From: Phytophthora quininea
Taxonomy: Eukaryota > Oomycota > Peronosporomycetes > Peronosporales > Peronosporaceae
Direction of reading: 5' to 3'
Assembly (NCBI GenBank): GCA_011947345.1
Contig: JAAVTG010000248.1
Span: forward strand, 1 to 64,000
Length of the DNA: 64,000 bases
The notes under the pieces are model-generated. The model was given only the letters and a program-made list of their open reading frames with translations. It was not told the origin of the DNA and searched no databases. Shown in pieces: positions 11,084 to 22,690 of the stretch (position 1 is its first letter; every line of letters begins with the position of its first letter). The position numbers and the translations under genes were made by a program.

Positions 11084-13625
11084 TTAAGGACACCCCAGCC
11101 ATTTTTCGATGCTCGGATCGCAGGCAGGTCCAACGCGCAGTTGTATCTGGTATCGCCGCAGCTTGATGTAGTTTTCATCTCCGTAGCACGAAAGCACTTG
11201 CATGCGAGTGTTATAGCAGATGCCTGTGATCCCACTGGGAAGTTGGCATTCCCCAAACAGCCTCCCGTTGCAAATGTCAATTGTTGCTTTCATCGGAACC
11301 CCCTCCAACAACATCCCATCCGACGGCAACTTTTGGCAGACTGATGACGCGAACTTGTCAAATACTGAGCGAGTCCCAGCGCTTCCTTCAAAAGGCTTGC
11401 CACTCACGCAGACTGACGCTGTCATCCCCACACTCGGGTTTGCGATACAGTAGCTGTCGTTTAAATCGCATTCCCCACGAAAGCCATTGCAGCACAAACG
11501 AGTTGGTCTCGAGAGTGTGAAGTCTTCAAGACCTTGCAACGGGGCCATGCTTGGCATCCGCTCCAGTTGGGGAGAAATGTTAAAACCAGTTTCTCCAACC
11601 TGGGTAGAAGGCTGAGCGAAGGTAGTTCGCGAATCGCAAATAGTCGAGCGAGAGTCAACGTCTTGAGATTCGGGACGCCGTTAAATGCTGGAATGTTGGA
11701 GAGATTGAGGTGAACGCCGATGTGCACCATCGACAGCCAAGGCATGTCGCTAAAGAGGTCGCCAGGCAACGCGAGCAAATTTCGACTGCCTTGCTTCCCT
11801 TCCAGATGTCTAGCATAACAAAGAAAAATGAAAATGAGGAAATGCACTTGGCAAAGCGGCAGGATATCTTACAGCGTTTCCAGATACTTGAATTCCTGGG
11901 CCCACGTTGGAATGCTTAGGATACCAGTGTAGATTAGCGTACTACGTATCACGCGTTAGCAAGCCAACATCAAGTAAGCGTTTGGAGATAAGCAAACTTA
12001 CATGGACATCAAATAGCGACACGCTCGAAGCTCTTCTGGTAACTCGAGAAGCTGTCGATTGATCAGTTGCAGTGATCGGAGTTCGCCGGATGCTGCCAGC
12101 TCCTTGATATTATCGTACACGTCAATGGGATGTATCCATTCTTCGTAGGTCATCGGCGCTGGGTTTACGTTGATAATGATTCGACACGGGCATTTCCCGT
12201 CGCTGGACGCCCATCGGTAGGCATAAACCACGCATTCTGGGTACTGGGAACATCTCTCCTGTGAGCCTTGCATGGCTTGGACCGAAAACACCCAGACCAT
12301 GACGCTGCAAGTGATAAACGCGACGGCGTAAGATTTCGGTACTGCTTTTTGTCGTCTGGAAATTGGTTTGACTTTGGGATCTCGACCTAGAGTAACATGG
12401 CGGAGGTGAGCTGCGATGAGAACGTCCCCAGCACGCATGATCCGATAGCAGAACGACAGACTAATGCCCACACGAAGGGCGAAGTCGAGCATCGAGCGAA
12501 TTCGAAGCGAGTCAAAGGCCAGACGGAAAAACGCAATCTCCGATGGATCAGCGAATACCCTCGCGGAGCGTTCAAAACTTCCAGGCGGGAGAATTTTCAA
12601 GTACGTAGCGAAAACGGCATCGTCAAACTGGAAGTTGTAGTAGCAATACACCAGGACGCCGATCGGGTAAACCACGGCCGCAAACAAGTCAAATCTGCAC
12701 CAAGATGAACGATATAAGCATTTATAAAAGTTGTCACGGACAGTATCCTTAACAGCATACTCACACAGAACCGATGGCAACCTCGGTCATCGCTGAAAAC
12801 GTCCCGATGAGAATTTTCAAAGCCCCTGCCATAGACCCCACCGAAATAAAGGCCGTGTAGGCGTATACGAGGGCCTGAGGGTTGCCAGTATCCAGCAGTT
12901 CGAGAAGAACTATTATCTGCATTGTTAAATTCAACACTTTCAACAACACGTTCTATCGTTGACAAGCCAAATCGTGAGGGTTGAGGTACTCAGTTAACCA
13001 CAAACATTCAAACAACTACGTACCCAGTACTTTCGATCGGCGCCGCGGAAAGATGTTAGCTCTTTGAATTGGCTGTGTGCGTGCAGGCAAATTCGTTTTG
13101 CTCTCGAGCACGTCAATGACGACGAAGACGAGATCCGTTCGAACTTCATCTCCACGAGTTGAAGCGCGATGATGCCGGCAACGTTTTTGCGCCAGCGGAG
13201 CATTTTCGTCAATACGAACACATAACAAACGTTGATGAAGACAAGTGCCACAATTCCAGCTTTGATCACGGTGGGGTTTGTGTCAGTGATGAGCCAGAAT
13301 TGACCGTTGTCGAAGGCGCCAGTGCCCATCAGCCAGTTGGCAGCTTCGTTTGGTGCGATCGCGACCACAATAAGCCACGACGTCCAGCCGATACAGATTA
13401 CGAGCGTGAGGATCATAGGGACCCCAAGCACACCATAAGCATCACGAAGTGAAAGCACCTCGCGGCGAAAAGTCTCTCGCTGGTCTCTTGGCTTTGATAC
13501 TTGTTTGGTTGTTGGGGTAGCGGGGAGGATTCGGTTGGTTTTGCCGTAGCGACGGTGGCAGACCTGCTGTTCGTTTGGTCGGGTCGCTCCGGTATGGAGG
13601 CCGATCGCTGCGAAGTCTTTGTCAT
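11084..13625 (-). CDS. Multi-pass membrane protein with leucine-rich repeats
   Basis: Six exons on the minus strand. The N-terminus is Ser/Thr-rich (start MTKTSQRSASIPERPD), followed by hydrophobic helices such as VLGVPMILTLVICIGW, GIVALVFINVCYVFVL, FAAVVYPIGVLVYCYY and AVAFITCSVMVWVF. Then comes an extracellular-looking LRR stretch (IKELAASGELRSLQLIN, LPELPEELRA-like units, VPNLKTLTLARLFAIREL) and a Cys-rich end finishing DPSIEKWLGCP. Introns read as 12917-13023, 12695-12764, 11942-12001 and 11810-11872, with good GT-AG ends. Slips at 13514-13517 and 11569-11572 (both four-base runs) break the frame; one extra base at each restores LPPTTKQ and LPQLERMPS. I recognise this as a common oomycete membrane-LRR architecture but know no function for it. 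Confidence 0.75.
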
Positions 13626-13784
13626 GATAAAATCCTCTGTTACAGCGGTCGCGGAGGGAGATAACTCGTCTGCCAGTCTCGCATTCCCTGAAAATAGACC
13701 ACACGAATAGTTTTTATTGACAAAAAAATAGTTCCAGCTGGAGACGTGTGTCTTGCACCTCTGGACCGAATCGCTTTTTACAGC

Positions 13785-14804
13785 TTATTTATCGTCTTTA
13801 TCGTGGGAGTCATCACTGGCAGGATCTCCATCATTCGAGGTTGAGGAACTTCCAGTAGCAGCTACCGGTATTTTTCCTCTAGACACGGTTGCCATACTCA
13901 CCCCATGGTCTCCTATAGTTGTCAACACAGCTGGCGGCTCGCGCGTTGGGGTGCTGGTTCCTTTGCATGCCGACGTCCCGGTCGACCCGTGCTTGTTGGA
14001 CGCGTTCGGCATGGAAATCTTGCTCGCGTTCTCGCCGTCGTAGTTGCTCACCGCCACCTCCTGCGCCGCGAAGCAGATGGTACCCGAGCTCTGCGCTTCC
14101 AGGACCAGGTCGCCGCCCACTGCGAAGGACGAGCCCTGCACCGAGATCGCGGCACTGTCCTTGACCTCCAGAGACACCTCGCCGCTCACATACACGCTTT
14201 TCACGACCAGTTCGATCCGTGCGGCTTCCGACGCCTCGAGCACAACATCCTGCAACTGGATCGGCTCGGACGTGTACTCGACACGCACAGAGCTCCCCGC
14301 GCCTCGACAGAAAGCTCTCCCTTGGTCGCTAGTGCGCTTTCTTTGAGAATCACCTGCGCCGACCCGTAGCGTTCGAGGTCGACCACTGAGCTGTCGGACG
14401 ACAAGACCACCTCGGTCAGCAAATGGCCGTTTGGGGGACGCTGCTGCCAGTCGTGTTGAGCATCAGCCCGGCGGTCTTTTGGTTCCCGCACGTCTTCTCG
14501 CTGATCACCGTGACGGCGTCGACGATGCTTGCGAGTCGCCTGTCACGTTGACGTAACCGATGACTCCGTCAGGTAGGCCCTCGGCGCGAGAGATCAAAAC
14601 TCGCCCGACGAGGTCGAGGTCGATGCTATCGATTGCGGTGCTGGAGGTGGTGACGGTCATCGTCCACTGCTTGCTGTAGCCGCCGTGGTTGGACGAGGAC
14701 GGGTCGGTTTGGGTCTTGTCGGAGCTACCGGAAAAGTCGGCGTTGGCGAAAGCTGCCACGGACGCGCTGGCGAGGAGGGTGGCGTAGAGGGTGCTGGGTT
14801 TCAT
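13785..14804 (-). CDS. Secreted GIN/beta-solenoid-like protein, copy A (broken)
   Basis: Starts MKPSTLYATLLASASVAAFA, a clear signal peptide. The body is a run of short alternating hydrophobic strands (VVDLERYGSAQVILKES, IQLQDVVLEASEAARIELVV, GDLVLEAQSSGTICFAA) like the GIN/DUF2807 head domain. The tail is Ser/Thr/Asp-rich and ends SHDKDDK. Relative to copy B it lacks four bases in the GC-rich stretch near 14300, and it shares the two upstream frame breaks of that copy (after GDSQ, and at a C run near 14436). It may therefore be a pseudogene, although the sequence quality is doubtful throughout. The C-terminal tail differs completely from copy B. A cell-surface or wall role is a guess from the secretion signal and Ser/Thr-rich tail. 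Confidence 0.6.
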
Positions 14805-14835
14805 GGTGCGGAGGGAAGTTGTGGGTTTGCTGTCG
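13921..14835 (-). repeat. Left arm of inner inverted repeat (GIN gene)
   Basis: A 915-bp arm pairing with 15273-16191 (919 bp). The 4-bp length difference is a single indel near 14300. Identity starts at CGACAGCAAACCC, 31 bp before the ATG, and ends at GTGTTGAC inside the coding region; sequences diverge at once beyond both edges. Confidence 0.85.
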
Positions 14836-15272
14836 AATTTGGAAATGAGGTGTTGGTTGCAATCACACTCAAGCTGAATTGTTTTCATTTCGATGTGCGC
14901 CTCTGAAGATCGACATTATTGTGACGAAGTTTTTGGACGATGCTAGCGGCAACGAACGTCGTTTAGTTCGTCGTTGATGTTCACGATGGGGTCATTTGCT
15001 GCTGTTGGACAATCACTTGGGCTCCATAAACAACCGAGTTTATTACACGGAGGGGTATCGTCATCACGAACAATGACGTGCCATTACCAAGCGATTTGTC
15101 GTCAACGGAAGATGTTCGTCATCCGCTTCTCTTTGTGTGGAAATTCCCTTGGCAATTCACCCAGCGATTTCTATTCGTGCCGTTAGCTGCAAACAGTTCA
15201 TCGACAGTTAGCGCTGGTGCACAAGTAACTGTGCTGTGCGAAAAGTTTCCCGTCGCCTGGCATTTTCAAAAA
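14836..15272. other. Spacer between the two GIN copies
   Basis: 437 bp between head-to-head GIN genes, presumably holding both promoters. It is not itself palindromic and holds no convincing gene. The two sides close to the ATGs are unlike each other. Confidence 0.5.
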
Positions 15273-16191
15273 CGACAGCAAACCCACAACTTCCCTCCGC
15301 ACCATGAAACCCAGTACCCTCTACGCCACCCTCCTCGCCAGCGCGTCCGTGGCAGCTTTCGCCAACGCCGACTTTTCCGGTAGCTCCGACAAGACCCAAA
15401 CCGACCCGTCCTCGTCCAACCACGGCGGCTACAGCAAGCAGTGGACGATGACCGTCACCACCTCCAGCACCGCAATCGATAGCATCGACCTCGACCTCGT
15501 CGGGCGAGTTTTGATCTCTCGCGCCGAGGGCCTACCTGACGGAGTCATCGGTTACGTCAACGTGACAGGCGACTCGCAAGCATCGTCGACGCCGTCACGG
15601 TGATCAGCGAGAAGACGTGCGGGAACCAAAAGACCGCCGGGCTGATGCTCAACACGACTGGCAGCAGCGTCCCCCAAACGGCCATTTGCTGACCGAGGTG
15701 GTCTTGTCGTCCGACAGCTCAGTGGTCGACCTCGAACGCTACGGGTCGGCGCAGGTGATTCTCAAAGAAAGCGCACTAGCGACCAAGGGAGAGCTTTCTG
15801 TCGAGGCGCGCGGGTCGAGCTCTGTGCGTGTCGAGTACACGTCCGAGCCGATCCAGTTGCAGGATGTTGTGCTCGAGGCGTCGGAAGCCGCACGGATCGA
15901 ACTGGTCGTGAAAAGCGTGTATGTGAGCGGCGAGGTGTCTCTGGAGGTCAAGGACAGTGCCGCGATCTCGGTGCAGGGCTCGTCCTTCGCAGTGGGCGGC
16001 GACCTGGTCCTGGAAGCGCAGAGCTCGGGTACCATCTGCTTCGCGGCGCAGGAGGTGGCGGTGAGCAACTACGACGGCGAGAACGCGAGCAAGATTTCCA
16101 TGCCGAACGCGTCCAACAAGCACGGGTCGACCGGGACGTCGGCATGCAAAGGAACCAGCACCCCAACGCGCGAGCCGCCAGCTGTGTTGAC
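15273..16191 (+). repeat. Right arm of inner inverted repeat (GIN gene)
   Basis: Partner of 13921-14835. It covers the 5' leader from -31, the signal peptide and the whole beta-strand core, then stops before the Ser/Thr-rich tail. Confidence 0.85.
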
Positions 16192-16345
16192 GACGAATGC
16201 CAACTCGACAAGTGTGACTGGATCTCGAACCTCAGGTAGCGTCGCTACCTCCACTTCGGAGGGCGGCGACATTAATTCGGAGAGTGACAAGACTTCTAGT
16301 TCTGCCGCCTCGAATTGGTTCGCTTTCGGCATTGAGACTGCGTGA
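15304..16345 (+). CDS. Secreted GIN/beta-solenoid-like protein, copy B (two frame slips)
   Basis: Same core protein as copy A. Signal peptide MKPSTLYATLLASASVAAFA, then strands such as SIDLDLVGRVLISRAEG and, in a second frame, DAVTVISEKTCGNQKTAG. The third frame carries the long strand-rich core and a Ser/Thr-rich tail ending NWFAFGIETA. Slips occur at about 15573 and in the C run 15671-15675; one added base at each joins natural sequence. Unlike copy A it keeps the four bases in GCGCGGGTCGAGC. The tail (VTGSRTSGSVATSTSEGG) is unrelated to the tail of copy A, so the two are distinct paralogues with a shared core. NVL follows on the same strand 112 bp downstream. Function unknown; it lacks an RxLR motif. 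Confidence 0.65.
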
Positions 16346-16457
16346 CAGTTGCCGCAGCACTTGCCGTTTTAATCTAGTACTATTTCTGTAAATATGACAT
16401 ATTTTTTACAGTTCTAGCGGGCGCTTCCTCTCCAGCCACCACAACTCCAAAGTCAAC

Positions 16458-18875
16458 ATGGAGGCCAAAGTGAGCTTCCATGTGCGGCGGTACCTCCGCG
16501 AGTGCGAGGAGCGGGGCACGAAACCAAGCGAACCGACGGTCACCGCCCATCTGCGGGACACGTACTCAGAGTATCAGCGCAAACCGCTGGGCGCCTTGAA
16601 AAAGGTGGTGCAAAAAGTGCTCAAGAAGGCGCAGCCCAGTCTGTTGACCGACAAAGGACAGGAAACGCCCAAACGGGGCCGCTCCGGGTCCGACAGCGAT
16701 GATGAGAAGATGATCCAAGAGATGGAGCAGCTGCAGGCCAGCTCTGGCGCTGGGAACTCCCTGAACAACGCCATGCAGAAGAAATACGCGGCCCAGAGCC
16801 AGGAACGGAGCGACAAACCATTGATAAAGAAGGTTAAATTGGTCCGGAGAAGGGTTAAACAGAGTGATGATGAGGACAAGGCAGGAGATACGGAAGAGAG
16901 CAAGGGTTTCGTGGTGGAGAGACCCACGACCAGGTACTCGGACTTTGGTGGCATCCAGGCGGTGCTACAGGAGGTGAGAGAGCTGATTGAGTACCCGTTG
17001 ACCCACCCAGAGGTGTATGCTCATTTAGGGGTGGAACCGCCTCGCGGGGTATTGCTGCATGGACCACCCGGTACGGGAAAATCGATGCTGGCGAACGCCA
17101 TTGCAGGGGAGTGTGGGGCTACGTTTCTGAAAGTGTCGGCGCCGGAGATTGTGTCAGGCATGTCGGGCGAATCTGAGCAGAAGCTGAGGGAGCTGTTTGA
17201 TGAGGCGATCAACCGCGCGCCGTCGATCATTTTTATTGATGAGATTGATGCGATTACACCCAAGAGAGAGACGTCGCAGCGAGGAATGGAGAAGAGAATC
17301 GTCGCCCAGTTGCTGACGAGTACGGACTCGTTGAGTTTGGAGAATACGGGTGGAAAGCCTGTGCTGCTGATTGGCGCCACCAACCGCCCAGACGCGTTGG
17401 ACTCAGCGCTGCGCCGCGCTGGACGCTTTGACCGTGAAATTTGCCTCGGAATTCCTGACGACGAAGCGCGTGAAAAGATTTTGCGCGTACTGGCGCGTAA
17501 GATGACGCTCGAGGGGATTTTGACTATGCCGCGCTTGCTCATCGTACGCCAGGTTTTGTGGGCGCTGATCTCGTCTCGCTGACGAAGGAAGCAGCAGTCG
17601 GTGCTGTCAACCGTATCTTCAGTAACATTATGCAGGGCGAGAAATTGGTTGCGGAAGCAGACAGCACCAACGCGGAGACCAGCGATGAAGCCATGGACGT
17701 ACACACACAGGAGGATTCATCTTCAGAAAAGGCTAACGGGACAAAGGGAAACCCTCGGCAGCGGATGATCTCCGTGCGCAAGTGGGGCCTTTACTGAAGC
17801 TCAGTTAGCGCCGCTTAGTATTACAATGGGTGACTTTGAGGCAGCAATTGCGAAGGTTCAACCGAGCTCGAAGCGCGAGGGCTTCGCTACGATCCCGGAC
17901 GTGACGTGGGACGACATCGGCGCACTGAACGAGGTGCGAGAAGAGCTCTCGCTTGCTGTGATGCAGCCGATTGCGCACCCAGAACGGTTTGCAGCACTTG
18001 GGCTGTCGATGCCTGCAGGTGTGCTGCTTTACGGCCCACCAGGTTGCGGTAAAACGCTGCTGGCTAAAGCTATTGCTCATGAAAGTGGCGCCAACTTTAT
18101 CAGCATCAAAGGGCCCGAGCTGCTGGACAAGTACGTTGGCGAATCTGAGCGATCTGTGCGCCAGGTTTTCCAGCGTGCCCGTGCGTCTTCTCCTTGCGTC
18201 GTGTTCTTTGATGAGCTAGATGCGCTAGCCCCGCGCCGATCCGGTGGTGCGGGTGGAGACAGCGGAGGCAACGGTGTCAGCGAGCGAGTCGTGAACCAGC
18301 TTTTGACTGAGATGGATGGTCTGGACGGCCGTCGCAATGTCTTCGTCATTGCAGCCACGAACCGTCCCGACATTATCGATCCTGCTATGCTGCGTCCTGG
18401 TCGTCTAGACAAGCTGCTGTACGTGCCACTGCCCCAGGCTTTGGAGCGGCTTCAAATTCTGAAAACGATCACTGCCAAGTGCGCGCTAGCGACGTCCGTA
18501 CAGCTAGAAATTGTCGCAGCCGACGCTCGCTGCGAGGGCTTCAGTGGCGCAGATCTGAGTGCCTTGGTTCGGGAAGCTGGAATCACGGCGTTGCGTGAGA
18601 CTGACTTCTCCAAACTTGATGCTGGGGAGACCATGGGCCCGCTGGGCATTGAACACCACCACTTCATCAGTGCGTTTGACCGCGTGTTCCCGTCCGTGTC
18701 GCGGACCGACCAGCGCATGTTTGACCGGATGAAGAAGAACCTGCGCAAGTCTCGCTCCAAATTGACGCGAAACAACAGCTCAACGACCGTCGGCCCACCT
18801 GAAGTCAAGCAGGACGACGGAGATGGTAAAGTGGAGGCTGCGGATGGAAAGAGTGATGTCGACATGACGCAATAG
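16458..18875 (+). CDS. NVL: NVL/Rix7-type tandem AAA ATPase (two frame slips)
   Basis: Ribosome-biogenesis AAA ATPase of the NVL2/Rix7 family, which removes factors from nucleolar pre-60S particles. The N-terminus has a short helical domain ([15 protein letters not shown]) and a basic Lys/Arg-rich stretch that could be nuclear-targeting. D1 starts with [15 protein letters not shown]; Walker A GPPGTGKS is at residues 202-209 and Walker [11 protein letters not shown] follows. D2 starts with [16 protein letters not shown] and carries [18 protein letters not shown] and [19 protein letters not shown]. The frame slips by one missing base in the G run 17513-17516 (LEG joins [19 protein letters not shown]) and by one extra base in the G run near 17788. 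No introns. Because this protein is essential in yeast and animals, the slips are most likely sequence errors. Confidence 0.9.
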
Positions 18876-19116
18876 AGTATATTTTGATTTCCGAGTGTGC
18901 TGGAATTCAAGTGGCGGGGCCTTCGTATTACTGCGTGATATTTTGTTATCGTGATGGATATTGTTCGGTCCACCCCAACGAGACAGTATGAGCTAAGCTG
19001 AATTTACTCGCGAAGTTCGAGCCCGCTTTCTGGCCGGTCCCAGGTGTCGAAGCCGTCCACAAGATTTTATCTTCGCTCATCCAGTTCTTCTCTTCACTTC
19101 TTAACAGCCCTCGACA

Positions 19117-21515
19117 TGACGTCATCGCCAGCGAAGCCTGACAGCGTCCGCAAACCAGAGACGACAACCCAGTCGCTCGACTCGCCAGCATTAGTCGCTG
19201 ACGATAGCGCCGTGACATTGCAACTCTCAATAAACCGGAGTCGACTGGTGCTAATATCCGCGCTATCCATTGCTACCCTCGTGGGGATCACGGTGGCCTT
19301 CAGCGGCAACGGGGTCGTGCTCGATCACTTCTACAAGGGTAATTTTTCCAACGAGGAATTGGAAAAACTCATCGAGAAATACAACTCCTACTCAGGTAGC
19401 ACGACCGCTGCGCCCGAGCACTCCCTCAACATTTGCCTGGGTTTCATGGTGAATATCTTGGTTTTGCGACTGATGACAGACAAGGTCTTGCAAATCGAGC
19501 CAAGTTCGCGCGTACAGATAAGTGTGATCGCCCTCAGCGCTGGACTGGGGTATTTGGTTGCGACCGGACTGACCAGCCATAACGTGCAGTCGCAAGAACG
19601 ACCCGTTCAGCCCGTAATTTCCACGCAAAATTTATCTCGGCAGTTAAGTGACAACGGATCGTCCTCAGTGAATTCGTCGTACTCGGACGACAGGCCACAC
19701 AACCCCGTGGTCAACACGATGCTGCGCAGTCTCATCCTGCCGCGCGTTATCTCAAACCAGTCTGTGTGCAGCGAGAGTGGAGTGATGGATAGGTTCGACG
19801 TCATCACATTCGGTGTCCCGCAGCTGCCTTGGATGCAGCATTTACAAACACAGGCCCTCAACACTGGTGCGATGAAGATTGTCGTCGATGCGAAGGGTGA
19901 CGTAGCCGCCAACGCAGCACTCACACCCGAGCAATTTCCTATGAATGCCTCTGTGGCAGCAGATTTGCTGCTCTATGGCGTTGCTGCTGGAAATTCCTAC
20001 ACGTTCTTTGACTCTTTCGAAGCTGACATCGCATCCACGCATTTTCCACGAGCAACGACATGCCTGCAGCCAGACTGGCAGGGCTTCTCGTACCGAAATT
20101 GTCTGCGTCCAAGGAAGAAGACCGCGAGTGGTTTATCTAGCACAGCGGGCCATATGTTTACAACATTACATCGGACGAGGCGAAAAACGAGTCGACAGTG
20201 CGAAGCTGGACAATTGAGCTGGCCCACGTCAAAATCACATCTTTGATTTGGCTGGATGCAGTTACGATTGAGCGTGAGATGGCGTCGGCTCATTTAGAGA
20301 CGGCCCAGAGCGAAGGCGGGAAGACACGATACTACACCACGACAGACATTTATTCCCGGGGAAGACATGTCCTGTTCCAACCGGAAATGACACGACGGAT
20401 GCGATGATAAACCTGTTCGCGGTTTGCTTAAATGATAACGGTGACGAACTGATGACGGCGAGGCTCCAGGAGGGAGTGACGAGCCTTCTATCGTTTGCAC
20501 CGACAAACCTCCGTCATCGGTCGCTTTTCATCATGAGCTCTGCCAAGTGGCTCGTTGCTGATAAACTCATTACCGACGCGACTGCCAATTCTTCAGGTGT
20601 TTTCAGCAGCAGCTATGAAAATGTTGTGGTTGACTTGCGCGAAGTGACGTATTGGACGTTTGCCCGCATTGGCTGGGAGTTGCAGAATCTGTCGACGAAG
20701 TTCGACGCAGAGTGTTTAGAAGTCGGTGGTTGTATGGGACTGGAAGCTGACCTGCCTGCAGCCTCGCAGCGTTTGATTGTTAGTGCGGGTGAACTGCCCG
20801 TCCCTTAGCTTCGCTCTCAACTTTTGATTTGTTCTTGATGCAGCAGCCGCTGCAACAGCTTGGCGTGATCCGCCCGGAGCACTTCTCAGTTCGTCATGGC
20901 GGTGACAGCGATGGCTGGCTCGGTGATTTTCTGTTGCCGCACAACGTACGCGACCTCAGTCTCGCCACGACGGGTTGGAGTGCAGACTGCGCCGAAACAA
21001 ATCACATGCGGCTCGAAAGTTACGTGAACAACCTTGCGTACATGGACTCGACGCTCCGGGCCACATATACCGCGGCAAGTTTCTTTCTCTTCCAGAACGG
21101 AGTCGCTCGTGATGTGGCCAACCGACCTGGACTTGATATAACGTTATCGTTCAGCCAAAACGTGCAACGGGTCGATATCCGCGCCTATATTCCGACGTTC
21201 AAAGTGTTTCTTACGCTCGCTGGCTGTGCGGTGCTCGTTGGTGCGTTGGTTATCACACTAGATTGGTCACGCTTACCAGACCCGCTCCAATGCATCTCGG
21301 TTCCTCGCACGATCGCTCGGGTCTTTACGGACAATACGACATTCCCATCGGTTCTACCCCACGGATCGGTTGTTGCTTGCTATGATGAACATTCGGAGAT
21401 CAGAGACGCAAACATCGACGCTTCAATGATCCGGACAATCTCGCTGCAGCCCATGATTAACTTGAATTGCGACGGTATTGACAATGCAGAGGCTTCGAAA
21501 CCAGCGCTTGTTTAA
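19117..21515 (+). CDS. Unidentified multi-domain membrane protein (several frame slips)
   Basis: Starts MTSSPAKPDSVRKPETTTQ, then a helix RLVLISALSIATLVGITVAF, two further hydrophobic segments (LNICLGFMVNILVLRLM and VIALSAGLGYLVATGL), a long extracellular-looking region with N-glycosylation-like sites (NITSDEAKNEST, NDTTDAM) and a last helix FLTLAGCAVLVGALVITL before a cytoplasmic tail ending at 21515. Frame changes are needed near 20110-20160, about 20385 and about 20810. The last may be an intron (20789-20843, acceptor TTGATGCAG), but its phase does not fit as written. A similar layout is common among uncharacterised oomycete membrane proteins; I cannot name a function. It lies between NVL and SDR copy B on the same strand and is not related to the LRR gene on the other side of the inner repeat. 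Confidence 0.6.
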
Positions 21516-21776
21516 AACCACGAGAATGACTGGAATCATTAAAAAAATCCGCAGTGGACCAAATTCGCTGTCATTGTCTGGCTGCCTTACTTCTCGATAC
21601 CCCTCCCCCAGCTGCTGTTTATTTTGTGCTGTGCTTGTGGCAACGGATCCAATCGCGGTATCTGCTGCTCATGATTCATAATCCTAGAGCACAATAATCA
21701 ACAATCGGTGATTGCTATCTCAAGTATTGCATCATACTCCCGGACAGCAAGCAGCGCCAAGCTGAACGTCGCACAC

Positions 21777-21793
21777 CTCATTTCTGAAAACGC
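21777..21793 (+). promoter_or_regulatory. Oomycete initiator-like motif of SDR copy B
   Basis: CTCATTTCTGAAAACGC, 52 nt before the ATG at 21845. It matches the Inr consensus at its CTCATT start and is followed by an AACGC element. Confidence 0.45.
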
Positions 21794-21844
21794 TCCAAGC
21801 TGCTCAGCACCTACCAACTCCACCAACCAACCAACTCCACCACC

Positions 21845-22690
21845 ATGGCCGACACCAACAAGACCGTTCTCATCACCGGCAGCACGCGCGGACTCGGACT
21901 CGCCTTCGCCACGTTCTACAGCAACGCTGGCTGGGACGTCATCGCCACGGCGAGAGCCAACAGCAACACCGACGAGGTAAGACGCCCGCCAATCGTGCCA
22001 TTCGAAGCAGTCGACGTGTGCTCACTCACTTCTGTGTGTTCTTGTGCTTCTTGTGCTTCTTGTGTTGCTTTCCCGGTGCCTCAGTTGAAAGCGCTCGCCC
22101 CGTCCAAGATCCTCACCATGGACACGAGCGACGAGGCGTCCGTGCTCGAGGCTGCCCGCCAGTTGGACGGCGTGGCCATCGACCTGCTCATTAACAACGC
22201 CGGCATCAACGAGGCCGGCACCTTCGAGTCCTCCACCAAACACTCGCTCATGCGCCAGTTCGAAGTGAACGCGGTGGGCCCGTTCCTCGTCACCCGCGCG
22301 CTGCAGCCCAACCTGGAACTGGCGGCCAAACACCACGGCTCGGCCATTGTCGCGCAGATCTCGTCGTTCCTGGGCAGCCTCGCCAGCAACAAGGCCGACA
22401 CAGCCGCCTTCTTCGGCGGACAGTACGGCTACTCGGCGTCCAAGGCCGCGCTCAACATGCTCACGCGCTCCATGGCCGTCAAGCTGCACGCCAGCAACGT
22501 CACCGCTGTGGCGTTCCACCCGGGCTACGTGGACACCGACCTCACCAAGGGCAACGCCATCAAGGCCACGCTGCAGCCGTCCGACAGTGTCGCCGCCGTG
22601 GCCGAGCGCATCGCCCAGCTCTCTCTTGATGATTCCGGCAAGTTCTTCAACGTGGACAAGCAGATCCCCGCATCGGAGCTGCCGTGGTAG
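21845..22690 (+). CDS. Short-chain dehydrogenase/reductase, copy B
   Basis: Same protein as copy A: TGSTRGLG cofactor loop, NNAG, catalytic Ser in QISSFLGS, YSASK. The in-frame 108-nt intron is 21977-22084, with a TTCTTGTGC-rich polypyrimidine tract before GTGCCTCAG. The spliced length is 245 residues. The lack of any difference from copy A, including within the intron, means either a very recent duplication or conversion, or an assembly artefact. The membrane-protein gene ends only 93 bp before the repeat arm begins. SDRs of this size act on many small carbonyls or alcohols; no pathway is evident from the neighbours. Confidence 0.92.
   Translation: MADTNKTVLITGSTRGLGLAFATFYSNAGWDVIATARANSNTDEVRRPPIVPFEAVDVCSLTSVCSCASCASCVAFPVPQLKALAPSKILTMDTSDEASVLEAARQLDGVAIDLLINNAGINEAGTFESSTKHSLMRQFEVNAVGPFLVTRALQPNLELAAKHHGSAIVAQISSFLGSLASNKADTAAFFGGQYGYSASKAALNMLTRSMAVKLHASNVTAVAFHPGYVDTDLTKGNAIKATLQPSDSVAAVAERIAQLSLDDSGKFFNVDKQIPASELPW

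Larger units (their letters stand above)
21608..22690 (+). repeat. Right arm of outer inverted repeat (SDR)
   Basis: Partner of 9830-10912 and the same length, 1083 bp. It runs from 237 bp before the ATG to the last base of the TAG stop. Confidence 0.9.

Noticed and set aside
11084..13625. LRR receptor kinase
   Set aside because: No kinase domain follows; the membrane helices precede the LRR and the protein ends at a Cys-rich tail.
13785..16345. RxLR or Crinkler effector call for the secreted GIN proteins
   Set aside because: A signal peptide is present but no RxLR, dEER or LFLAK motif follows; the body is a beta-strand repeat.
9830..22690. Large composite transposon with SDR arms as terminal repeats
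   Set aside because: No transposase lies inside, no target-site duplication was seen at the arm ends, and the arms are ordinary genes.
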